17,447 bases of DNA. Origin: Candidatus Omnitrophota bacterium. Lineage in GTDB: Bacteria; Omnitrophota; Koll11; Gygaellales; Profunditerraquicolaceae. The stretch is taken from positions 1 through 17,447 of the forward strand of contig JAQULD010000021.1 of assembly GCA_028719045.1 (NCBI GenBank). The letters are read 5' to 3'. Numbering within the stretch: position 1 is the first letter of the stretch; the number at the start of each line of letters is the position of its first letter. The position numbers and the translations under genes are program-made. The notes under the pieces are model-generated. The model saw only the letters and a program-made list of their open reading frames with translations. It had not been told where the DNA came from and ran no database searches. This document shows positions 8,680 to 15,192 of the stretch, piece by piece.

Positions 8680-9950
8680 TTGTTCGCCTCGAATTTAGCT
8701 CTTTTTATGGATTGAGTAAGTTTTCTGTTTGCCGGGCACAGATAATTGCACAGGCCGCATTCGATACAATCCAGGGCGTTATAGGCTTTCGCTTCCGTCC
8801 ACATCTCTTTTTCCGAAGCCAGGTTTATCAGGCAGGGCATTAGGCCAGCGGGGCAGGCCCTTATGCAGGCCCCGCAGCGGATACAGAACTGCTCTTCCTG
8901 GGCGGCGGCCTCCTTTTTGCTTAAAAGGACTATCCCTGTGGTGGACTTGATGACCGGTACTTCATCCGTATATTGCGCAATGCCCATCATCGGCCCGCCG
9001 ATGATGATCTTCGCCGGCTTTTCATTTAACGGGCCGCAAAAATCGATCAATTCCTTTATCGGCGTGCCTATCCGCGCCAGCAAATTTTTAGGGTTGGAAA
9101 GCGGGCTCCCCGTAACCGTTACCACGCGTTCATAGAGAGGCTTATTAAAATAAACCGCTTCGTAAATGGCGTTAACCGTAGCCACGTTCTGTACAACAAC
9201 GCCGACTTCAAAGGGTAGTTTTCCCTGCGGCACTTCTTTTGCCAGGACATTTTTTATCAGCTGTTTTTCTCCGCCCTGGGGATACCGGCTTTTTAAGACA
9301 ACGATTTTGAATTTCGAATTTTGAGCTTTGAATTTTTCTATAGCCTCCGGCTTGTTATCCTCAATGGCGATATAGGTATTTTTTACCCCGAGGCATTTCT
9401 CAAGCACGTGGACGCCTTCTAAAATTTCATTTGTTTTCTCTATCATCAGGCGGAAGTCACCGGTTAAATACGGTTCGCATTCGGCGCCGTTAATAATCAG
9501 CGTATCCACGGGTTTAGGCGGATTTAATTTTATGTGCGTGGGGAAACTGGCGCCTCCCAATCCCACGATCCCCGCCTCGAAAACGCTTTTCCGTATTTGT
9601 TCCGGTGTTAGTTTCTCGATTTCCGATAAAGGCTTTTTTACCCGGAATGACTGCGAGTTGTCTTTAGCGTCATTGGCGATCACTATAGTTTTGCATTTGG
9701 TAAGCACGGGGTGAGGACGGTCCTCGATAGAAATTATTTTGCCTGATACAGAAGCGTGTATAGGGGCGTAGACCGGGGCTTCCGCGCCCGCGATCCGCTG
9801 GCCAAGGCTTACGGTATCCCCCGGTTTTACTTCCGGAGAACAGAGCTTACCGATATGCTGGCTAAGCGGGATATATGCCAGGGATGGAAGTGGAGCATTT
9901 TCAATGGGTTTTTGATGTGTCGCGGATTTATGTTCTTCTAATTTTATCAT
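8676..9950 (-). CDS. rnfC: Rnf complex NADH-binding subunit RnfC
   Basis: RnfC is the peripheral cytoplasmic subunit where NAD+/NADH reacts, with FMN and iron-sulfur centres. The 424-residue protein has the N-terminal region with VKPGDTVSLGQRI, the nucleotide-binding GLGGASFPTH (130-139), INGAECEPYLTGD, YPQGGEKQLI, IGGPMMG, and two C-terminal 4Fe-4S motifs: C356, C359, C362, C366 and C395, C398, C401, C405. All are intact. Residues about 205-215 (KFKAQNSKFKI) are encoded by a simple AT-rich repeat. It starts with an ATGA overlap with the MFS gene and is the first rnf gene. Confidence 0.96.
   Translation of the reverse strand: MIKLEEHKSATHQKPIENAPLPSLAYIPLSQHIGKLCSPEVKPGDTVSLGQRIAGAEAPVYAPIHASVSGKIISIEDRPHPVLTKCKTIVIANDAKDNSQSFRVKKPLSEIEKLTPEQIRKSVFEAGIVGLGGASFPTHIKLNPPKPVDTLIINGAECEPYLTGDFRLMIEKTNEILEGVHVLEKCLGVKNTYIAIEDNKPEAIEKFKAQNSKFKIVVLKSRYPQGGEKQLIKNVLAKEVPQGKLPFEVGVVVQNVATVNAIYEAVYFNKPLYERVVTVTGSPLSNPKNLLARIGTPIKELIDFCGPLNEKPAKIIIGGPMMGIAQYTDEVPVIKSTTGIVLLSKKEAAAQEEQFCIRCGACIRACPAGLMPCLINLASEKEMWTEAKAYNALDCIECGLCNYLCPANRKLTQSIKRAKFEANK
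9305..9337. repeat. AT-rich direct repeat inside rnfC
   Basis: About three imperfect copies of a unit of the type TTTTGAATTT (plus strand) lie in tandem, encoding FKAQNSKFK on the minus strand. Repeats of this AAATTC/GAAATT type, coding NSKFK-like peptides, recur in many bacterial genomes. Here it keeps the frame in a variable linker of RnfC. Confidence 0.5.
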
Positions 9951-11233
9951 TTATCAGCTTGCTTTTTCATTTGTCTGTTTAGGCACTGCCCGGCAATATC
10001 GCGATTGTATATAAGCTGGATGGCGCCCATCACGCTGACAATGCAGCCTACCGAAATGATTATTGCCTGGTGCGAAAATTTTTCAGCCAGAAGGCTGGAA
10101 ATGAACATAAACATAAGGAATCCCAGATGCATTACGATTTCCAGTGAACTGAAAATCTTTCCCATCATGTGATTATCGCTCGCATTATGGATTATGGTAT
10201 TGGAAGCGATCATGATCGGGGCAATGCAGACCCCCAGCAGCAAAGCAAGTAGCGCTGCGACAAAGAAATAGGGATAACGGCTTATCCCCATCGCGAATGT
10301 AATTAGCATTATACCACTTAGGATCAGGCTGATAAAGATTATTTTAAAGGGGGAAATCTTATGGCCGAAACGGCCGTAAATAAGGGAGCCGCCAAACAGG
10401 CCGATCCCTAAAAACATTATGAGCAGCCCCAGGTCTTTGGTCGCCGAATGCAGCGTTTTCTGGACAAAGACGATCGTGACCGCGTATACCGCGCCTAATG
10501 CCGACCAAAGGACAAAAATAATCCCCGCGGTCGAGCGTATGCGGGCGTTTTTTATGAAATACAAAAGGCCGTCCTTGATCTCTTGCAGGACCGATTTACT
10601 GATCATTTCCACTATATCCTGCCGCACTTTTTTAAAGCTTGTGCCGGAAAGGTTCTTTTTGGCGATAAAGAAAATAAGGGAACCGGAGGCCAGGAAGCTC
10701 AGCGCGTCCAGGTAGAAACCGCTCTTTGCCCCAAGCCATTCTATCAATACCCCGCTTATCCCGAAACCTATGGTCGCCGCGATCATCCCGGTGGTATTGA
10801 TCAGGGAGTTCGCGATAAGAAAGTCGCCTTCTTTTACCAGTTCCGGTATTATGGATAATTTTGCCGGCACAAAGAAGCGCCCTACGGAGAATACGATGAA
10901 AATTATTGAATCTATAGGTACCATATTCTTGCTGTAAAACAAGAATACCGGGATGGTTAGCACGAGAAAGGCCCTTAAAAAATCGCAGGCGTACATCGTG
11001 CGACTTCTGTCCCATCTGTCCACGTAGGCTCCGGCGAGAGGCCCGATCAGGAAAACCGGCAGGATGGTAAAGGAGAGGATTTTCGCGATTTGCATGGTAG
11101 AGCCGGGAGCCCTCAGGTAGACAAAGCCGATAAGGGCCATCTGGTCCAGCCTGTCTCCCAATTGCGAGATAATTTGGCCTATCCAGAGCAGGAAGAAATT
11201 GCGGTTTTTTAAGATGTTGCTGAATTTCGACAT
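9947..11233 (-). CDS. Major facilitator superfamily transporter
   Basis: A 428-residue secondary transporter with about 12 hydrophobic helices, of the efflux-type MFS branch that includes EntS-like proteins. The start is RNFFLLWIGQIISQLGDRL, and the loop between helices 2 and 3 carries the motif-A remnant AYVDRWDRSRTM (69-80). The substrate cannot be read from the sequence. I set the start at the ATG at 11231-11233; the longer ORF upstream is only translation of the tRNA-Thr gene. The ATG is just 5 nt from the tRNA 3' end, with no Shine-Dalgarno in front of it. The TGA overlaps the rnfC ATG, so it is coupled to the Rnf operon, though a role in Rnf function is not known. Confidence 0.88.
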   Translation of the reverse strand: MSKFSNILKNRNFFLLWIGQIISQLGDRLDQMALIGFVYLRAPGSTMQIAKILSFTILPVFLIGPLAGAYVDRWDRSRTMYACDFLRAFLVLTIPVFLFYSKNMVPIDSIIFIVFSVGRFFVPAKLSIIPELVKEGDFLIANSLINTTGMIAATIGFGISGVLIEWLGAKSGFYLDALSFLASGSLIFFIAKKNLSGTSFKKVRQDIVEMISKSVLQEIKDGLLYFIKNARIRSTAGIIFVLWSALGAVYAVTIVFVQKTLHSATKDLGLLIMFLGIGLFGGSLIYGRFGHKISPFKIIFISLILSGIMLITFAMGISRYPYFFVAALLALLLGVCIAPIMIASNTIIHNASDNHMMGKIFSSLEIVMHLGFLMFMFISSLLAEKFSHQAIIISVGCIVSVMGAIQLIYNRDIAGQCLNRQMKKQADK

Positions 11234-11238
11234 ATTTA

Positions 11239-11314
11239 TGGAGCCGATGAGAGGGATCGAACCTCCGGCCCGCGCTTTACGAAAGCGCTGCTCTACCAAC
11301 TGAGCTACATCGGC
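11239..11314 (-). tRNA. tRNA-Thr (anticodon CGU), CCA encoded
   Basis: The minus strand gives a complete 76-nt cloverleaf: acceptor GCCGATG pairing with CATCGGC, D-arm AGCTCAGTTGGTAGAGC, anticodon stem GCGCT/AGCGC around loop TTCGTAA with anticodon CGT, T-arm GGAGGTTCGATCCCTC and encoded CCA. It reads ACG codons. It is the first gene after the promoter at 11346-11373 and lies 5 nt upstream of the MFS gene. Confidence 0.97.
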
Positions 11315-11345
11315 AACGGCTAATTGGCAAAAAACTTAATTAATC

Positions 11346-11373
11346 ATTATAGCAACTTTTATGCGATAGTCAA
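11346..11373 (-). promoter_or_regulatory. Consensus promoter for tRNA-Thr / MFS / rnfCGDEAB / purN
   Basis: On the minus strand, TTGACT (11368-11373), a 16-bp spacer and a perfect TATAAT (11346-11351). The start site should be near 11339, about 25 nt before the mature tRNA 5' end. No other promoter or terminator is evident before the MFS gene, so this probably drives the whole operon of about 6.8 kb. Confidence 0.85.
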
Positions 11374-11413
11374 TATAACATCGAGCGGGGTAGCTCTTAC
11401 TTATTAAAAATGC

Positions 11414-11442
11414 TTGACTTATGGTATTATTGGTAGTATAAA
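11414..11442 (+). promoter_or_regulatory. Consensus promoter for the ROK regulator
   Basis: TTGACT (11414-11419), 17-bp spacer, TATAAA (11437-11442). The expected start site near 11449 gives a leader of about 38 nt carrying GGAGAAAGG before the ATG at 11487. Its -35 lies 40 bp from the divergent tRNA-Thr -35. Confidence 0.85.
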
Positions 11443-11486
11443 TAAAAAAAATAATCATAAACTGCCACGGAGAAAGGTTTTAAAGC

Positions 11487-12719
11487 ATGAAGTTAAGCAA
11501 CTTCCAAAGGGAGGAGTTCAGCGAGAAGGAAAAACGCAACATTGAAATCCTTGAGATCTTAAGGAGACGCGGGCCGATAAGCCGCCCGGATATTTCCAAA
11601 GAAATAGGCATTAACGTTGTAACCGTCTCCAATTACATAGATGAATTCATCAAAAACCATTTTGTTTATGAAAAGGAACTTGACCGTTCCGAAGGCGGCA
11701 GGCGCCCGGCTCTCCTGGATTTGAATTCCCAGGGAGGTTATGTTATCGGTGTGGGCCTTAACCTTATGAACATGGTGGGGCTTCTGGTGGACTTGAAAGG
11801 CAACATTATCACGAAGACGCAAATAGCCAGGCCGCGCCCATCCGTAAAAGAAATTACAGAATGCCTGCTTGAGATCATCCGCGAGATAATCCGGCGTTCT
11901 AAAGAATACACCGCGAGTATAAAAGGGGTCGGGGTCGGCATCGCCGGCCTTATCAACAAAAAAGACGGCTCTATACACTGGCCGCAAAAAATGGACCATT
12001 ATTATACTTACGCTTCGGTAGACCTCCCGCTTAAAGATCTTATCGAGCGGGAATTTGACCTCCCCACCTTAATAGAGAATGACGCTACCAGCGCCTGCTT
12101 CGGCGAGTACTGGCTTGGCGCGGGTTACGGCCTGAAGAATGTGATCTATATGTTTTCCGGGGTGGGCTGCGGGGTCATGCTAAACGGAGAGATTTACAGG
12201 GGCGCCTCAGGTTACGCCGGAGAAGTATCCATTTATAATTTTAAAGAACAGGATAAGTTCGCCTGCGAATTGGGAAACAGTTGTTTTATGAAGCGTTGGG
12301 AGATCGACCTGGGGATGATAGAAGACGTAAAATCCATGCTGGCAAAAGACAAAGACTCCGCGGAAAAATTCTTCAGGTTTACTTCCTCAAACATGGATAA
12401 CGTGGACTTAAAAAGCATTTTTATCGCGGCCAAGGCAAAGGATCCCGTGGCCTGCGCTGCGTTGGATAAAGCGGCAAAAAGGCTTGGAATAAAGACTTCT
12501 TTCCTGGTTAATTTCTTAAACCCTGAAATGGTGGTTGTGGGAGGGGGATTGGAAGAAGCCGGCGATGAATTCCTTAACAGGATGGTTTCAACAGTCAAGG
12601 ATTGGGCTTTCAGGGAAAGCACAAGCGACCTGAAGGTGGTCTATTCCCAGCTCAGGGAAAATGCCGTGGCTCTCGGAGCGGCAAGCCTTGTGATGGAAAA
12701 AATATTCGCTCAACTTTAA
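11487..12719 (+). CDS. ROK-family transcriptional regulator (NagC/XylR type)
   Basis: A 410-residue protein with an N-terminal winged helix-turn-helix (about 14-75; PDISKEIGINVVTVSNYIDEF and the wing EGGRRPALLDL) and a C-terminal ROK sugar-sensing/kinase-like domain (about 83-405). This is the layout of sugar-responsive repressors such as NagC, Mlc and XylR. The phosphate loop (IGVGLNLMNMVG) has lost the kinase DxGGT motif, while ENDATSACFGE keeps the Asp (D199) of the sugar site. The ROK zinc motif is degenerate: GYAGE is followed by VSI rather than IGH, and the usual CxCGxxGC reads CELGNSC (C260, C266). It is more likely a regulator than a kinase. It is divergent from the tRNA-Thr/MFS/Rnf operon, which makes that operon and itself candidate targets. 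Confidence 0.88.
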   Translation: MKLSNFQREEFSEKEKRNIEILEILRRRGPISRPDISKEIGINVVTVSNYIDEFIKNHFVYEKELDRSEGGRRPALLDLNSQGGYVIGVGLNLMNMVGLLVDLKGNIITKTQIARPRPSVKEITECLLEIIREIIRRSKEYTASIKGVGVGIAGLINKKDGSIHWPQKMDHYYTYASVDLPLKDLIEREFDLPTLIENDATSACFGEYWLGAGYGLKNVIYMFSGVGCGVMLNGEIYRGASGYAGEVSIYNFKEQDKFACELGNSCFMKRWEIDLGMIEDVKSMLAKDKDSAEKFFRFTSSNMDNVDLKSIFIAAKAKDPVACAALDKAAKRLGIKTSFLVNFLNPEMVVVGGGLEEAGDEFLNRMVSTVKDWAFRESTSDLKVVYSQLRENAVALGAASLVMEKIFAQL

Positions 12720-12750
12720 GATTTATTCCGGAAAACCCGCGGATAAACCG

Positions 12751-12780
12751 TGATTGATATAATTCGCCTATTGCTATAAT
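12751..12780 (+). promoter_or_regulatory. Possible extended -10 promoter for the coiled-coil gene
   Basis: TGCTATAAT (12772-12780) is a perfect -10 with the TGN extension. A poor -35, TGATTG (12751-12756), lies 18 bp upstream. The start site would fall near 12787, inside the AAAGGAGG ribosome binding site, leaving a leader of about 7 nt, so either initiation is nearly leaderless or the box is fortuitous and the gene is read through from the ROK gene. Confidence 0.35.
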
Positions 12781-12793
12781 AAAGGAGGCATGG

Positions 12794-13924
12794 ATGCTGC
12801 AGAAGTCAAAAATTATGATCCTCGCGCTGGCAGCTGTGGTAATAATAGTTTTATTCCTAAATATTCAGACTTTTAGCGCTCAGAAAAAAGCCGAGAGAGA
12901 AAGAGACGAAGCCAGAAATAATTATTCTTCTTTGCAAAAGGACTTCGGCGCGCTCAAGGAGAACTTCCGCAGCCTGGATGATAAGAAAAGGGCGGTAGAG
13001 GCCGATCTGGCCAAGCTTAAAGACGAAAAAGACGAACTGCAGAAAAAGTTCGATACGGTAAGCCAGGAAAGAGAAAAGCTGGTGGCAGAATTACAGGCTA
13101 AAACTCAAAGCGCCGCTGCTGCGATGCAGGCGGCGACAGAGGAAGCCAAGAAGCCGGCCGTGCCTTCCGTCAACAGCAGCGGGGAAGATACATACTGGGC
13201 CGGGATCTTGAAAGCCAAGACCGAATTGGAAGTGCAGTTGAACAATGCCCGCGCGGAATTAAAGAATATGCAGATAAATAATGAACAGCTGAACCGCGAG
13301 AAATCCGGCCTTGAGCTCGATATCAAGAATTTTACCCGTCAGGGCGATGAGCTGAAGCAGCAGTCCGACTACTATCAAAAGTTGATGGACAGCCTTTCTC
13401 AGGAACTGGTGAGGGAGCGTAATAACAAGATCCAGATCGAGAACAATTCCAAGGCCATAAAGAATGAGAATTATACCCTAAGGCGGCAGTTAAGGGGGCT
13501 TAGCGAGCGTAAGATCGACCTGGAAAGGAAGCTCGCGGACCTGCAGGTAAAAAGCAGGAGCCTGGAAGACAATTATAACAAATTGCAATCGCTCTTGAAA
13601 GATAAGCTTAACCAGATAGATGAGTTGAGCAAGCAGGCGGATTTTGGCAGGAAAGGAAAGCTGGCGGAAGAAGAAAGTAAACCCGTTTCGGAATCAGTGG
13701 AACTTCCTCCTATAGTAGTGCATCCGCAGCAGCAAGGCTCGGCCTCTGAAGGCAATTCTCAAAAAGGAGAGGTGCTTCTGGTCAATAAAGAAAACAATTT
13801 CGTCGTGGTCAACCTGGGAGATAATTCCGGATTAAAAGTAGGCGATATCCTTCAGGTGACCAGGGAAGATAAGTCCATCGCTAGCGTCGAGGTAATACAG
13901 ATACGCCGTAATTTCTCCGCCTGA
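12794..13924 (+). CDS. Membrane-anchored coiled-coil protein, reading frame interrupted by TGA near its end
   Basis: The 376-residue product has a signal-anchor helix (about 7-24), a long coiled coil (about 29-115), a short Ala/Pro/Ser-rich break (116-135), a second coiled coil (about 137-285), a linker and a small globular end (about 323-376: GEVLLVNKENNFVVVNLG, GLKVGDILQV). It is probably exported or periplasmic and anchored in the inner membrane. No function can be assigned. AAAGGAGG stands 5 nt before the ATG. After the TGA (13922-13924) the frame continues for DIKKEDVPIRVGDKIQ to TAG at 13973-13975. The VGD in that tail repeats the pattern of the C-terminal domain, so the intact protein probably ended at 13975 with 393 residues and has lost its last strand through a nonsense change, an assembly error or recoding. 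Confidence 0.8.
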   Translation: MLQKSKIMILALAAVVIIVLFLNIQTFSAQKKAERERDEARNNYSSLQKDFGALKENFRSLDDKKRAVEADLAKLKDEKDELQKKFDTVSQEREKLVAELQAKTQSAAAAMQAATEEAKKPAVPSVNSSGEDTYWAGILKAKTELEVQLNNARAELKNMQINNEQLNREKSGLELDIKNFTRQGDELKQQSDYYQKLMDSLSQELVRERNNKIQIENNSKAIKNENYTLRRQLRGLSERKIDLERKLADLQVKSRSLEDNYNKLQSLLKDKLNQIDELSKQADFGRKGKLAEEESKPVSESVELPPIVVHPQQQGSASEGNSQKGEVLLVNKENNFVVVNLGDNSGLKVGDILQVTREDKSIASVEVIQIRRNFSA

Positions 13925-13986
13925 GATATAAAGAAAGAAGATGTGCCCATAAGAGTGGGCGATAAAATCCAATAGGCATTTCCCTC

Positions 13987-14009
13987 GCCCCCTTGAAGAT
14001 CCGGGGGGC
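13987..14009 (+). other. GC-rich hairpin upstream of the LacI-family gene
   Basis: GCCCCC (13987-13992) can pair with GGGGGC (14004-14009) across an 11-nt loop. There is only TCTTAAAA after it, so it is a poor intrinsic terminator. The G-run is the only Shine-Dalgarno-like sequence before the ATG at 14020, so the hairpin could instead hide a ribosome binding site. Confidence 0.4.
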
Positions 14010-14019
14010 TCTTAAAATA

Positions 14020-15054
14020 ATGGCACGCGAAAAGAAAAACCCCTCCGGTTCCATTTCCATAAAACATGTCGCAGCTAAAGCCGGCGTATCCATAAGCACG
14101 GTTTCCCGCGTAATCAATAATCTTCCTACCGTCAAGGGTAAAAACCGGGCGAGGGTAATGGAAGTGGTAAAAGAATTGAAATTCCAACCCTCTGTTTTCG
14201 CCCAGCGCCTCGCTACGGGGAAAAGCAATGTCATCGCGCTCGTCGTGCCCCGCTACGAAGGCATATTTTATTCTTTTTACGCGTTGGAGCTGATACGCGG
14301 CATCGGCACGCTTTGCGGGGCATTAAAATTAGACCTTTTGCTTCATTTGACGGACAGCCGTTCCCCCCTGCATTTAAAAGGGGTCGGGGGAATAATTTTC
14401 GCGGATGTTATCGGCAACAGCCAGCAGCTGCAGGAGGCGCTGGACTGCCTCATCCCCACGGTCGTGATAAATAATTATCTGGAGGACGTGGAGGTGACCT
14501 GTATTGCCGTGGATAATATCGGAGGGGCAGAGAGCGCGGTTGATTATCTGGCGGGCCTTGGGCACAAAAAAATCGCGCATATAACCGGGGATTTGGTTAC
14601 CCAGGCAGCCGCCCACCGCCTGGAAGGGTATAAGCGGGCGATGGAAAGGAATAACCTTAAATTCTCCTCGGAATATGTCCTGAAGACCGATTATTCCAGA
14701 GGCCAGGCGCGCGCTGCCGTGGAAAAAATGCTGCATCTTTCCGATCCGCCCACCGCGGTATTTGTCGCTTCCGATTCGATGGCCCTTGAAGTAATGGCCG
14801 TGGCAAGAGAATCAGGCAGAAATATACCCGGGGATCTATCTATCGTAGGTTTTGACGACAACCCTTCCGGGCTTTACGGGCCGGTGTCCTTGACTACGGT
14901 AAGGCAGCCTTTGATCAGGATGGCTGAAGACAGCGTCAAGAAATTGAACTTGCTGATCAGCAGTAAAAAAACTAAAATCGAGAAAACTTTTCTGCCGACT
15001 GAATTGGTAATAAGAGATTCCTGTCAGCCTTTAAAAACCCCTAAACCCCTTTAA
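14020..15054 (+). CDS. LacI-family transcriptional regulator
   Basis: A 344-residue repressor. The N-terminal LacI helix-turn-helix (about 12-37: SIKHVAAKAGVSISTVSRVINN) is followed by the hinge helix region (PSVFAQRLATGKSNVIALVVP, 57-77) and a periplasmic-binding-protein-like effector domain (about 70-335) with FVASDSMALEVMAVARESGRNIPGDLSIVGFDD (248-280) and SLTTVRQP (290-297). Effectors of this family are usually sugars or nucleosides; which one is not readable. I prefer the ATG at 14020 (MAREKKN) to an in-frame TTG at 13993, since the TTG lies in the loop of a hairpin and adds nine unconserved residues. No operator or clear promoter is seen upstream; it may be read through from the coiled-coil gene. 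It is not an obvious partner of nrdJ, which has its own promoter. Confidence 0.92.
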   Translation: MAREKKNPSGSISIKHVAAKAGVSISTVSRVINNLPTVKGKNRARVMEVVKELKFQPSVFAQRLATGKSNVIALVVPRYEGIFYSFYALELIRGIGTLCGALKLDLLLHLTDSRSPLHLKGVGGIIFADVIGNSQQLQEALDCLIPTVVINNYLEDVEVTCIAVDNIGGAESAVDYLAGLGHKKIAHITGDLVTQAAAHRLEGYKRAMERNNLKFSSEYVLKTDYSRGQARAAVEKMLHLSDPPTAVFVASDSMALEVMAVARESGRNIPGDLSIVGFDDNPSGLYGPVSLTTVRQPLIRMAEDSVKKLNLLISSKKTKIEKTFLPTELVIRDSCQPLKTPKPL

Positions 15055-15058
15055 CTTA

Positions 15059-15074
15059 ACACTACTTATTGTGC
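15059..15074 (+). promoter_or_regulatory. NrdR box 1 (upstream)
   Basis: ACACTACTTATTGTGC agrees with the NrdR-box consensus (acaCwAtATaTwGtgt) at 13 of 16 positions by my count. It begins 5 bp after the LacI-family stop codon. Confidence 0.7.
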
Positions 15075-15089
15075 TTTTCCCATCGATAT

Positions 15090-15105
15090 ATACAATATAT
15101 TGTAT
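15090..15105 (+). promoter_or_regulatory. NrdR box 2 (next to the -35)
   Basis: ATACAATATATTGTAT is a perfect 16-bp palindrome that agrees with the NrdR-box consensus at 14 of 16 positions by my count. Its centre is 31 bp (three helical turns) from that of box 1, the paired spacing known for NrdR sites, and it ends 7 bp before the nrdJ -35. Confidence 0.8.
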
Positions 15106-15112
15106 TTTTAGC

Positions 15113-15140
15113 TTGACAGAGAATTCACTAATGATATACT
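15113..15140 (+). promoter_or_regulatory. Sigma70-type promoter for nrdJ
   Basis: Perfect -35 TTGACA (15113-15118), 16-bp spacer, -10 TATACT (15135-15140). The start site is expected near 15147, giving a leader of about 46 nt, too short for a cobalamin riboswitch. Confidence 0.88.
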
Positions 15141-15183
15141 TGAATCCGGGGCAGAAAAAATTTAATAACTTTATCCAAAATTC

Positions 15184-15192
15184 GGAGGTGAT
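15184..15192 (+). promoter_or_regulatory. Strong ribosome binding site of nrdJ
   Basis: GGAGGTGAT is complementary to the usual 3' end of 16S rRNA over nine bases and directly abuts the ATG at 15193, fixing the nrdJ start. Confidence 0.85.

Noticed and set aside
11234..11299. Longer N-terminus of the MFS transporter starting inside tRNA-Thr
   Set aside because: The extra 22 residues are translated tRNA sequence; the family N-terminus begins at the ATG at 11233.
12720..12760. Terminator after the ROK gene
   Set aside because: The best stem (CGCGG/CCGTG) is five pairs with a G-U and has no T-tract.
13922..13960. Selenocysteine insertion at the TGA of the coiled-coil gene
   Set aside because: The downstream hairpin has only six pairs and a tetraloop without a clear SECIS signature, and the protein is not a redox enzyme; kept only as a weak alternative in the finding.
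15141..15192. Cobalamin riboswitch upstream of the B12-dependent reductase
   Set aside because: The leader is only about 46 nt and lacks a B12 box; a cobalamin riboswitch needs far more sequence.
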